Positions 1 through 6,651 of a stretch of DNA of 16,318 bases are shown here, one piece after another (position 1 is the first letter of the stretch; each line of letters starts with the position of its first letter). The position numbers were made by a program, and so were the translations under genes. Source of the DNA: DASSWG01 sp041689995 (lineage in GTDB: Bacteria; Bacteroidota; Bacteroidia; Flavobacteriales; Flavobacteriaceae); NCBI GenBank assembly GCA_041689995.1, contig JBDNFD010000117.1:1-16318 (forward strand), written 5' to 3'. The notes below the pieces were generated by a model. The model did no database searches and was not told the origin of the DNA. It was given only the letters and a program-made list of their open reading frames with translations.

Positions 1-1590
1 TCCGCCACCGTGATCGTCTTCTTTGATGTCAATCAAAGCACATTCAGTGGTCAAAATCATTCCCGCAACGGAAGCGGCATTTTCCAAGGCGATCCGGGTT
101 ACTTTTTTCGGATCGATAATCCCGGCTTTCAACATATCCACATAGGTTTCAGTCTTGGCATCAAATCCTTTTTTGCCTTCCAAAACTTTGTTTAGGACTA
201 CGGAACCTTCACCACCTGCATTTTCAACAATAATGCGCAAAGGAGCTTCAATGGCTTTATTTACAATTTCCACACCTGTGGCTTCATCTGCATTAAGGGT
301 TTTAAGATCGCGAAGACAAGCTTTTGCCCGCACAAAGGCAACTCCGCCTCCAGCAACAATACCTTCTTCAACAGCAGCTCGCGTGGCGTGCAAGGCATCG
401 TCAACACGGTCTTTTTTCTCTTTCATTTCAATCTCGGAAGCAGCTCCGACGTACAATACGGCTACTCCTCCAGACAATTTGGCCAAACGTTCCTGCAATT
501 TTTCTTTGTCATAATCGCTGGTGGTCGTTTCAATTTGAGACTTAATTTGGTTGATGCGGTTTTTAATCTTTTTATCTTCACCGGCTCCGTTCACAATGGT
601 GGTATTATCTTTGTCGATGGCCACTTTTTCAGCGGTTCCCAAATGTTCCATGGTCGCATTTTCCATTGTAAAACCGGTTTCTTCAGAAATAACGGTTCCT
701 CCGGTCAAAATTGCGATGTCTTCCAACATTGCTTTTCGTCGGTCACCAAATCCGGGTGCTTTTACTGCAGCAATTTTCAAAGAACCTCTCAATTTGTTTA
801 CGACCAAAGTTGCCAATGCTTCGCCATCGACATCTTCTGCGATGATCAATAGAGGTTTTCCAGATTGTGCCACAGGTTCCAAAACCGGAAGTAAATCTTT
901 CATTGCCGAAACTTTTTTATCCACGATTAGAATATATGGATTTTCTAAATCGGCCGTCATTTTTTCGGTATTAGTCACAAAGTAAGGAGAAAGATAACCA
1001 CGATCAAATTGCATTCCTTCCACAACATCTACATAGGTATCAGTTCCTTTGGCTTCTTCCACGGTAATTACACCTTCTTTTCCAACTTTCCCGAAAGCTT
1101 TTGCGATTAAATCACCAATATGATCATCATTATTCGCAGAAATGGAAGCTACTTGTTTGATTTTTTCAGAAGAATTCCCTACTTCTTGGGTTTGTTTCTG
1201 CAAATCGGCGGTAATTGCTGCCACTGCTTTGTCAATTCCACGTTTCAAATCCATGGGATTTGCTCCTGAGGCCACGTTTTTCAATCCTTCTTTCACAATA
1301 GCTTGAGCCAAAACCGTAGCGGTTGTGGTTCCATCACCAGCAAGGTCGTTGGTTTTTGAAGCTACTTCTTTTACCATTTGAGCGCCCATGTTTTCCAATG
1401 GATCGGAAAGTTCAATTTCTTTTGCCACGGTCACCCCATCTTTGGTAACGACTGGTGCCCCAAATGATTTGCTGATGATCACATTTCGTCCTTTTGGTCC
1501 CAACGTTACTTTTACGGCGTTCGCCAATGCATCCACACCGCGTTTAATACCGTCGCGTGCTTCAATTTCGTATTTAATATCTTTTGCCAT
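1..1590 (-). CDS. groEL: GroEL chaperonin (60 kDa), C-terminus cut off by window edge
   Basis: ATP-dependent cytoplasmic chaperonin that folds proteins inside the GroEL-GroES cage. The frame is open for 530 codons from the ATG at 1588-1590 (MAKDIKYEIEARDG). Family signatures seen in the translation are VTLGPKGRNVII near the start, AGDGTTTATVLAQAI (the ATP-binding segment with the conserved Asp), and EEGIVAGGGVAF near residue 410. The last codons visible read DIKEDDHGGG, so only the Gly/Met-rich tail (roughly 15 residues, judged from family length) lies outside the window. It follows groES by 61 nt and is almost certainly co-transcribed with it. No frameshift was seen. The identification is secure; only the C-terminus is unknown. 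Confidence 0.98.
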   Translation of the reverse strand, partial: MAKDIKYEIEARDGIKRGVDALANAVKVTLGPKGRNVIISKSFGAPVVTKDGVTVAKEIELSDPLENMGAQMVKEVASKTNDLAGDGTTTATVLAQAIVKEGLKNVASGANPMDLKRGIDKAVAAITADLQKQTQEVGNSSEKIKQVASISANNDDHIGDLIAKAFGKVGKEGVITVEEAKGTDTYVDVVEGMQFDRGYLSPYFVTNTEKMTADLENPYILIVDKKVSAMKDLLPVLEPVAQSGKPLLIIAEDVDGEALATLVVNKLRGSLKIAAVKAPGFGDRRKAMLEDIAILTGGTVISEETGFTMENATMEHLGTAEKVAIDKDNTTIVNGAGEDKKIKNRINQIKSQIETTTSDYDKEKLQERLAKLSGGVAVLYVGAASEIEMKEKKDRVDDALHATRAAVEEGIVAGGGVAFVRAKACLRDLKTLNADEATGVEIVNKAIEAPLRIIVENAGGEGSVVLNKVLEGKKGFDAKTETYVDMLKAGIIDPKKVTRIALENAASVAGMILTTECALIDIKEDDHGGG

Positions 1591-1607
1591 TTTTTGTTTA
1601 TTTATCC

Positions 1608-1621
1608 CCTGCAAACGCAGG
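1608..1621 (-). other. Small hairpin in the groES-groEL intergenic gap
   Basis: CCTGC-AAAC-GCAGG is a 5-bp perfect inverted repeat with a 4-nt loop (on the minus strand the loop is GTTT). It lies in the 61-nt gap between groES and groEL, about 17 nt before the groEL start. There is no T-run after it on the minus strand, so it does not look like a terminator. It could be an mRNA-processing or stability element. Function is inference only. Confidence 0.45.
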
Positions 1622-1651
1622 AATTATGTGTTAATATATTCAATTTTATTT

Positions 1652-1927
1652 TTAAACGATTGCCAAGATGTCATCTTCCCGCATGATCAAATAATCTGTT
1701 CCTTCCAATTTAAGTTCAGTTCCGGCATATTTCCCGTAAAGGACCATATCATCAACCTTGACGGTCATCTCATGTTTTTTGGTACCCGATCCGACAGCTA
1801 CCACTTTCCCCTTTTGAGGTTTTTCTTTAGCTGTTTCGGGAATATAAATTCCAGAAGCGGTTTTAATTTCGGCGGCCAATGGTTCAATAAGCACACGATC
1901 CGATAAAGGTTTGATTTTTAATTTCAT
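1652..1927 (-). CDS. groES: GroES co-chaperonin (10 kDa)
   Basis: Heptameric lid of the GroEL folding chamber. The 91-residue protein has the normal length and family motifs: an N-terminal KIKPLSDRVLIEPL strand, the mobile loop around residues 16-32 (AAEIKTASGIYIPETAKEK) with its hydrophobic IYI segment that docks on GroEL, and a C-terminal YLIMREDDILAIV. The ATG at 1925-1927 is the only sensible start. It is the first gene of the groES-groEL operon, with a Bacteroidota-type promoter at 1974-2005. No CIRCE-type heat-shock operator was found upstream. Confidence 0.98.
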   Translation of the reverse strand: MKLKIKPLSDRVLIEPLAAEIKTASGIYIPETAKEKPQKGKVVAVGSGTKKHEMTVKVDDMVLYGKYAGTELKLEGTDYLIMREDDILAIV

Positions 1928-1973
1928 GTTTATATTTTTTTGGTTAAGTATTGTTTAATGCAGGTTCCTTTTC

Positions 1974-2005
1974 CAAAAGTATGCCATAAGAAAAAGACTG
2001 ACAAT
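1974..2005 (-). promoter_or_regulatory. Promoter of groES-groEL
   Basis: On the minus strand the -7 element TACTTTTG (plus positions 1974-1981) is a full match to the Bacteroidota TAnnTTTG consensus. ATTG (plus 2002-2005) lies 20 bp upstream at the -33 position. It sits between the secG terminator and the groES start, leaving a leader of roughly 40 nt. No experimental start site is known to me. Confidence 0.7.
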
Positions 2006-2011
2006 TTCAAC

Positions 2012-2045
2012 AAAAAATGCCAGCTTGTCAGAAGTTGGCATTTTT
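2012..2045 (-). terminator. Intrinsic terminator after secG
   Basis: The inverted repeat has 10-bp perfect arms (plus 2013-2022 and 2036-2045), a further 3 bp beyond one mismatch, and a 5-nt loop. On the minus strand the 3' arm runs into six U residues. It begins 21 nt beyond the secG stop and ends about 7 nt before the groES -33 element, so it separates the two transcription units. Confidence 0.8.
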
Positions 2046-2066
2046 AAAAACGATATGGAATATCTT

Positions 2067-2411
2067 TTATTCCGGTTGCGTGACCGGCGTGGTTTGAACG
2101 GGTGCCGGAGTAGTTGCGGGAATTGTGTTTTCCATTCGGTCGCCACCAATAACCTTGGATTCTGGATTTGCCCTTGATTCCATTATGGTAAAATTTGACA
2201 ACAAAATCAAAACCAACAACAGTGTGGCCAAAGCCCAAGTACTTTTATCCAAAAAATCAGTAGTTTTCTGTACCCCGCCCAATTGTTGGGTTCCTCCGCC
2301 CCCGAAAGAAGAAGAAAGTCCGCCACCTTTTGGGTTTTGTACCATTATAACTACGATCAGCAAAAACGCTACGATCAGGATCAAAACTAGGAATATCGCA
2401 AATGTGCTCAT
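2067..2411 (-). CDS. secG: SecG preprotein translocase subunit
   Basis: Small inner-membrane subunit of the SecYEG channel that exports unfolded proteins. The 114-residue protein has two hydrophobic segments (about residues 3-23 and 57-75) flanking the family hallmark loop VQNPKGGGLSSSFGGGGTQQ (residues 24-43). After the second helix there is a Thr/Pro-rich tail ending in TPVTQPE that is longer than the short enterobacterial SecG tail. The start ATG overlaps the stop of the upstream TPR-like gene by 4 nt (ATGA), implying translational coupling. It is the last gene before the terminator at 2012-2045. The identification is secure. Confidence 0.95.
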   Translation of the reverse strand: MSTFAIFLVLILIVAFLLIVVIMVQNPKGGGLSSSFGGGGTQQLGGVQKTTDFLDKSTWALATLLLVLILLSNFTIMESRANPESKVIGGDRMENTIPATTPAPVQTTPVTQPE

Positions 2412-3193
2412 TGGGTTCTATTTTCTTGTAATTTTTCTATTGCTCGAATTTGGTCTGCAAAGAAACCACTTTTTTCGGGATTTTTCAAAATTAAAATTTT
2501 ATAAGCCCGAATTGCTTTTTCATAGTTCTTTTGTTGCAAATAAACCCGTGCCAGTGTTTCGGTCATCAACTGATTCGGAAAATAATAATCGGTCTTGCTT
2601 CTATTTTCGATTTTTGGCGTTCCTGTGGGCGGAAGTATCTTTGGGCTTTCTGAAATGAACTTATCGACCAGTTCGGCTTTACGTTCTTTTTCGGGATTAT
2701 TTTCCGTAATTTTTGAAAGGGGTTTTATCTTTGTCAACTGCAACCATTCTGAAAACGAGTGCGCTTCATCTGGACTAAATTCCAAAGGTTTTCTACTTTC
2801 CGTGGCTTCCCGAACCGAAAAAAGATTGGGATCAAAAACCCGATTTGCATCTTGATCGTTCATCCGTAAAGTTTCATGGAGTTCATTTTCCACAATTATT
2901 TCAGGAAGATCATTTAGATTTTGATCTTTGATTTCTTCGGAAATTTTTTGTTGGGAGAATTCTTCCGAGGTAATCCATTCAAAAAGCACACTTCTATCCG
3001 TACTAATAGCCGCTGCTTTTTTAAGAGCTGAATTGTACAAAAAGGCTTTGTGCGTTTTTAGGCCTTTTAAGCGCAAAGCATGGGCCGCTTGGAAATAAGG
3101 ATGTTTTTCCAAAATTGTTTCCAACTGATTGGTTTCGGAAAAGTTTATTTTTTCCGGATAGGATAAAATCGCAATGAATTCCGATTTTGTCAT
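2408..3193 (-). CDS. TPR-like protein of unknown function
   Basis: 261 residues starting at the ATG at 3191-3193 (MTKSEFIAIL). An in-frame TTG three codons upstream at 3202 is possible, but it would overlap the lptE stop and ATG is the usual choice. No signal peptide or membrane segment is visible, so it is probably cytoplasmic. The C-terminus (about residues 205-240) reads as a tetratricopeptide-type helix pair: TETLARVYLQQKNYEKAIRA followed by YKILILKNPEK. The N-terminal part (HPYFQAAHALRLKGL) is also helical and TPR-like. The middle (about 80-200) is charged and probably flexible, with a short SFSEWLQLTKIKPL segment. It lies between lptE (2-nt gap) and secG (4-nt overlap), suggesting a link to envelope biogenesis or export. 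The exact function is unknown. Confidence 0.85.
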   Translation of the reverse strand: MTKSEFIAILSYPEKINFSETNQLETILEKHPYFQAAHALRLKGLKTHKAFLYNSALKKAAAISTDRSVLFEWITSEEFSQQKISEEIKDQNLNDLPEIIVENELHETLRMNDQDANRVFDPNLFSVREATESRKPLEFSPDEAHSFSEWLQLTKIKPLSKITENNPEKERKAELVDKFISESPKILPPTGTPKIENRSKTDYYFPNQLMTETLARVYLQQKNYEKAIRAYKILILKNPEKSGFFADQIRAIEKLQENRTQ

Positions 3194-3195
3194 TA

Positions 3196-3717
3196 TTACC
3201 AATCTGTCAGCGATTCATTAAAAATATCTTGGGCTATTCTTGTAAAAATAACTTCCAAAGCTGTTTCCAATTGGCTGCCTGTTAAAAGTGACGAACCCCC
3301 GTAATCGTAGTAAAATGAAAAACGTTTTTCAAAATCTTTTTCGGGTTCCAGAGTATTGAAAAACCGTACATTAATGGCGATCGTCAATCTGTTTTGGGCA
3401 GCGGTACTATTCGCCGTGGCGGTCATCGGAGAAATATAATATTCCACAATTTCCCCGGAATAAATTAAATCACCCCCGGAATTTGTCAGTCCCAAACTGG
3501 TTTGGCTCTGAATGAGATCTTGAAGTTTCAAAGTGAAATCGCGTTCGATGCCAGGTTCGACAAGTGCAGCGGCATTTTGAAAATAATCCACTTGAAAAGT
3601 TTTGGCGCTCCCAACATCGGCACCAGAAAAGGAATAAATACCACAAGAAACAGGAAGCATGGTGACCAAAATGGCAAAACCAGCTGTAAACAAAAACTTC
3701 CATCTGGAATTTCTCAT
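3196..3717 (-). CDS. lptE: LptE-family lipoprotein (LPS assembly, outer membrane)
   Basis: LptE is the outer-membrane lipoprotein plug of LptD that helps deliver lipopolysaccharide to the cell surface. The 173-residue protein starts with a basic then hydrophobic signal (RNSRWKFLFTAGFAILVTML) followed by PVSC, with Cys25 as the likely lipidated residue. The lipobox is imperfect, with Pro rather than Leu at -3 and Leu at -4. The mature start CGIYSFSGADV, then FQVDYFQNAAALVEPGI, and the RLTIAINVRFFNTLEPEKDF region are typical of Bacteroidota LptE-family proteins. Its start overlaps the stop of the sigma-54 activator by 4 nt. The family call is good; functional equivalence to E. coli LptE is inferred from the family. 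Confidence 0.88.
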   Translation of the reverse strand: MRNSRWKFLFTAGFAILVTMLPVSCGIYSFSGADVGSAKTFQVDYFQNAAALVEPGIERDFTLKLQDLIQSQTSLGLTNSGGDLIYSGEIVEYYISPMTATANSTAAQNRLTIAINVRFFNTLEPEKDFEKRFSFYYDYGGSSLLTGSQLETALEVIFTRIAQDIFNESLTDW

Positions 3718-4976
3718 AATCCGAATTGCTTTATTTTCCTGTACAAGGTGCGTTCACTGATGCCCAACTCGTCCGCCGCTGCCTTTCGCTTACTCTGATG
3801 CCGGACCAAGGATTTTTTAATAAGTTCCAGTTCTTTATCGTGCAGCGACAAAGTTTCTACTTCATTGATTTCTTCGGCAAAGGAATAAGGGTCTTCATGC
3901 GGTTTGGAATTTTTGCTTTTCTCTGGAATTCGCAATACTTCCATTTGCTCTTCCATTTCTTCTTCAAAAGCTTCTTGGTCGCTATCGTCGCCGTATATTT
4001 TTTGAATCAAGCGTTCATTATCGTCCTGAACCTTTTTAGTGTCGCCATTTCGCATAATTTCCATGGTCAACTTTTTCAAATCGTTTAAATCGCTTTTCAT
4101 ATCGAAAAGCACTTTGTACAAAATTTCGCGTTCATTACCGAAATCACTTTCGCTTTTTCCAGAAGGAACAATGGCCGGCAAATTATTTCCTGTGGAATTT
4201 GGTAAATATGCTTTTAAAATTTCGATGTCTATATCTCGTTCTTTTTCCAACACCGAAATTTGTTCGGCAACGTTCCGCAATTGGCGAATGTTTCCAGGCC
4301 ACCGGTTTTTGCACAATAATTCCACCGCTTCACCATCCAATTTTATGGTGGGCATTTTATATTTCAGGGCAAAATCGGAAGCAAATTTTCGAAACAACAA
4401 ATGAATGTCTTCTTTTCGGTTGCGCAAGGGCGGGATTTTTATTTCAATGGTGCTTAAACGATAATATAGATCTTCCCGGAATTTTTCCTTCTTGATGGCT
4501 TCTTCCATATCCATATTCGTGGCCGCCACAATCCGGACATCCGTTTTTTGAACTTTTGAAGAACCTACTTTTATGAATTCGCCATTTTCCAAAATCCGCA
4601 ATAAACGCACTTGGGTGGTTAGGGGAAGTTCACCCACTTCATCCAAAAAAATAGTGCCGCCATCGGTAACCTCAAAATAGCCGTCACGCGCTTGGGAAGC
4701 CCCGGTAAACGCACCTTTTTCGTGCCCGAACAATTCGCTGTCAATGGTTCCTTCGGGAATTGCCCCGCAGTTCACGGCGATGTATTTTGCATGTTTCCTG
4801 TGAGAAAGCGAATGGATTATTTTTGGCAGACTTTCTTTTCCGACCCCACTTTCCCCAGTTACCAAAATGGAAATATCCGTTGGCGCTACTTGTATCGCTT
4901 TTTCCACCGCACGGTTCAGCTTCGGATCGTTGCCGATTATGCCAAAACGTTGTTTTGTTGCTTGAATTGATTCCAT
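3714..4976 (-). CDS. Sigma-54-dependent transcriptional activator without receiver domain
   Basis: Enhancer-binding AAA+ ATPase that remodels sigma-54 RNA polymerase at -24/-12 promoters. Of 420 residues, the AAA+ domain spans about 12-250, with Walker A GESGVGKE (41-48, Val where Thr is common), the sigma-54-contacting GAFTGA loop (88-93), Walker B GGTIFLDE (Asp112-Glu113) and a later RWPGNIRQLRN segment. A long acidic linker (about residues 320-370, including EEEMEEQ) leads to a C-terminal Fis-type helix-turn-helix (RKAAADELGISERTLYRKIK). Only about 11 residues precede the ATPase domain, so no response-regulator, GAF or PAS sensor is present; its activity must be controlled otherwise. It follows miaB by 90 nt and overlaps lptE by 4 nt (ATGA). 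Its target genes are unknown. Confidence 0.93.
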   Translation of the reverse strand: MESIQATKQRFGIIGNDPKLNRAVEKAIQVAPTDISILVTGESGVGKESLPKIIHSLSHRKHAKYIAVNCGAIPEGTIDSELFGHEKGAFTGASQARDGYFEVTDGGTIFLDEVGELPLTTQVRLLRILENGEFIKVGSSKVQKTDVRIVAATNMDMEEAIKKEKFREDLYYRLSTIEIKIPPLRNRKEDIHLLFRKFASDFALKYKMPTIKLDGEAVELLCKNRWPGNIRQLRNVAEQISVLEKERDIDIEILKAYLPNSTGNNLPAIVPSGKSESDFGNEREILYKVLFDMKSDLNDLKKLTMEIMRNGDTKKVQDDNERLIQKIYGDDSDQEAFEEEMEEQMEVLRIPEKSKNSKPHEDPYSFAEEINEVETLSLHDKELELIKKSLVRHQSKRKAAADELGISERTLYRKIKQFGL

Positions 4977-4990
4977 AATAAGTCCCTATC

Positions 4991-5002
4991 TCCCAAATGG
5001 GA
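4991..5002. promoter_or_regulatory. Short dyad upstream of the sigma-54 activator
   Basis: TCCCA-AA-TGGGA is a 5-bp perfect inverted repeat, 14 nt upstream of the activator start codon. It might be an operator or an mRNA leader hairpin overlapping the translation start region. No good -33/-7 promoter was found in this 90-nt gap, so read-through from miaB is the simpler view. The role is inference. Confidence 0.3.
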
Positions 5003-5066
5003 AATTTGTTTTACAATATTCAGGAAAAATATTAAAAGAATATGATTGACTGAACATAATTTAATT

Positions 5067-6524
5067 TTAAGAATCGATTGCCGCCCTTTTTGGGGCTGGA
5101 GCTGCTTTCCCTAACAAAGTTGCGCTGGTGCAATCCTCAATCTTCACCATTGCAAAATCCCCAATTTGATAATTTCCCTTTGGGAAAACCACCACCGTGT
5201 TTTGGGTCGTGCGGCCACTCCAATCTGTAACGGATTTTTTGGATTCTTTTTCAATAAGTACTTCCACGGTTTTTCCCAAAAACTGATGTGTACGAAATTG
5301 GCTGTGTTCACGTTGTTTTTGGATAATTTCCGCCAAACGGCGTTTTTTTATTTCTTCTGGGACGTCATCTTCCATTTTCCTTTCCGCCGCAGTGCCAGGG
5401 CGTTCGGAGTAGGCGAACATAAATCCAAAATCATATTTCACATACTCCATTAAAGACAAAGTATCTTGGTGATCATCTTCAGTTTCGGTGGGAAATCCGA
5501 CAATTATGTCTTGTGAAATACCACAATCTGGAATACGTTCACGGATGCCGTCAATTAGTTTGAAGTATTCCTCACGCGTGTGCAAACGGTTCATATTTTT
5601 CAAAATACGGTCGCTACCACTTTGCACCGGCAAATGAATGTTTTTACAAATATTTTCATGTTTTGCCATGACATCGATGACTTCAAAAGTCATATCTTGT
5701 GGATTGGAAGTCGAAAACCGAATCCGCATTTTTGGATGCGCAAGAGCCACTAAATCCAACAAAGAAGCAAAATTTACGGAAGTGGCTTTTTGCATTTCCG
5801 ATGCTTTGGGAAAATCTTTTTTCAGTCCTCCGCCATACCAAAGATAGGAATCAACATTTTGACCCAATAAGGTAATTTCTTTAAACTCTTTTTTCGCAAG
5901 ATCGTCCACTTCAGCCAAGATACTTTGTGGATCACGGCTGCGCTCACGTCCGCGGGTGAACGGCACCACGCAAAATGTGCACATATTATCGCAACCGCGC
6001 GTGATGGAAACAAAAGCAGAAACCCCGTTGCTTTGCAAGCGTACCGGGGAAATATCGCCATAAGTTTCTTCTTTGGAAAGGATAACGTTCACGGCTTCGC
6101 GACCTGCTTCCACTTCTTTGATAAGGTTCGGCAAATCTTTGTAGGCATCTGGACCCACGACCAAATCAACAATTTTTTCTTCCTCCAAGAATTTGCTTTT
6201 CAAGCGTTCGGCCATGCAGCCCAACACGCCAACTTTCATTTTCGGGTTTATCTTTTTTACAGCGTTGTATTTTTCCAAGCGTTTCCGCACCGTCAATTCC
6301 GCTTTTTCACGAATGGAACATGTATTCACCAGAACCAGATCGGCTTCTTCCAACTTATCGGTTGTGTTGAAACCTTCTTTCGCCAAAATAGACGCAACAA
6401 TTTCACTGTCGCTGAAATTCATTTGACAACCATAACTTTCAATAAAAAGTTTGCGTTGGTTTTTGATTTGGGGCTCTAAAGTCAAAGTACTCCCCTGTAA
6501 ATTTTCATCAATTAGCTTCTCCAT
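5067..6524 (-). CDS. miaB: MiaB, tRNA methylthiotransferase (ms2i6A37)
   Basis: Radical-SAM enzyme that adds a methylthio group to i6A37 next to the anticodon of tRNAs reading UNN codons, using two iron-sulfur clusters. The 485 residues show the N-terminal UPF0004 domain with its three cluster cysteines (Cys33 in YGCQMNFSDSE, Cys69 in VNTCSIREKA, Cys103 in GVLGCMAE), then the radical-SAM motif RGCDNMCTFC (Cys178, Cys182, Cys185), and a C-terminal TRAM domain (about 410-475, including VEVLIEKESKK). The GRERSRDP segment after the SAM motif fits MiaB better than RimO or MtaB. The start ATG at 6522-6524 has a strong promoter 29 nt upstream. Its neighbour downstream is the sigma-54 activator. Confidence 0.95.
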   Translation of the reverse strand: MEKLIDENLQGSTLTLEPQIKNQRKLFIESYGCQMNFSDSEIVASILAKEGFNTTDKLEEADLVLVNTCSIREKAELTVRKRLEKYNAVKKINPKMKVGVLGCMAERLKSKFLEEEKIVDLVVGPDAYKDLPNLIKEVEAGREAVNVILSKEETYGDISPVRLQSNGVSAFVSITRGCDNMCTFCVVPFTRGRERSRDPQSILAEVDDLAKKEFKEITLLGQNVDSYLWYGGGLKKDFPKASEMQKATSVNFASLLDLVALAHPKMRIRFSTSNPQDMTFEVIDVMAKHENICKNIHLPVQSGSDRILKNMNRLHTREEYFKLIDGIRERIPDCGISQDIIVGFPTETEDDHQDTLSLMEYVKYDFGFMFAYSERPGTAAERKMEDDVPEEIKKRRLAEIIQKQREHSQFRTHQFLGKTVEVLIEKESKKSVTDWSGRTTQNTVVVFPKGNYQIGDFAMVKIEDCTSATLLGKAAPAPKRAAIDS

Positions 6525-6552
6525 AGTCCTTTTTCAGGTGAAATTTGAAATG

Positions 6553-6584
6553 CAAAGATACATCTTAAACCATATTCTGACAAA
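6553..6584 (-). promoter_or_regulatory. Promoter of miaB
   Basis: Minus-strand -7 element TATCTTTG (plus 6553-6560) and -33 element TTTG (plus 6581-6584), spaced by 20 bp, both match the Bacteroidota consensus in full. It lies between the DUF2723 terminator and the miaB start, so miaB begins its own transcription unit. Confidence 0.8.
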
Positions 6585-6616
6585 CTGACAGGGCTTTAAA
6601 TTTTTTGAAAAAAGAT

Positions 6617-6649
6617 AAACCTAACAGGTTTCGAAAACCTGTTAGGTTT
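6617..6649 (-). terminator. Perfect 15-bp hairpin terminator after the DUF2723 gene
   Basis: Arms at 6617-6631 and 6635-6649 are perfect reverse complements (15 bp) around a 3-nt loop. On the minus strand the hairpin is followed by TATCTTTTTT, fitting an intrinsic terminator for the DUF2723 gene, whose stop codon is 2 nt before the first arm. The hairpin is symmetrical with A/T flanks on both sides, so it could also work in the other direction. Confidence 0.9.
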
Positions 6650-6651
6650 TG

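Noticed and set aside
1928..2066. CIRCE heat-shock operator upstream of groES
   Set aside because: No TTAGCACTC-N9-GAGTGCTAA-like repeat is present; the only large inverted repeat is the secG terminator.
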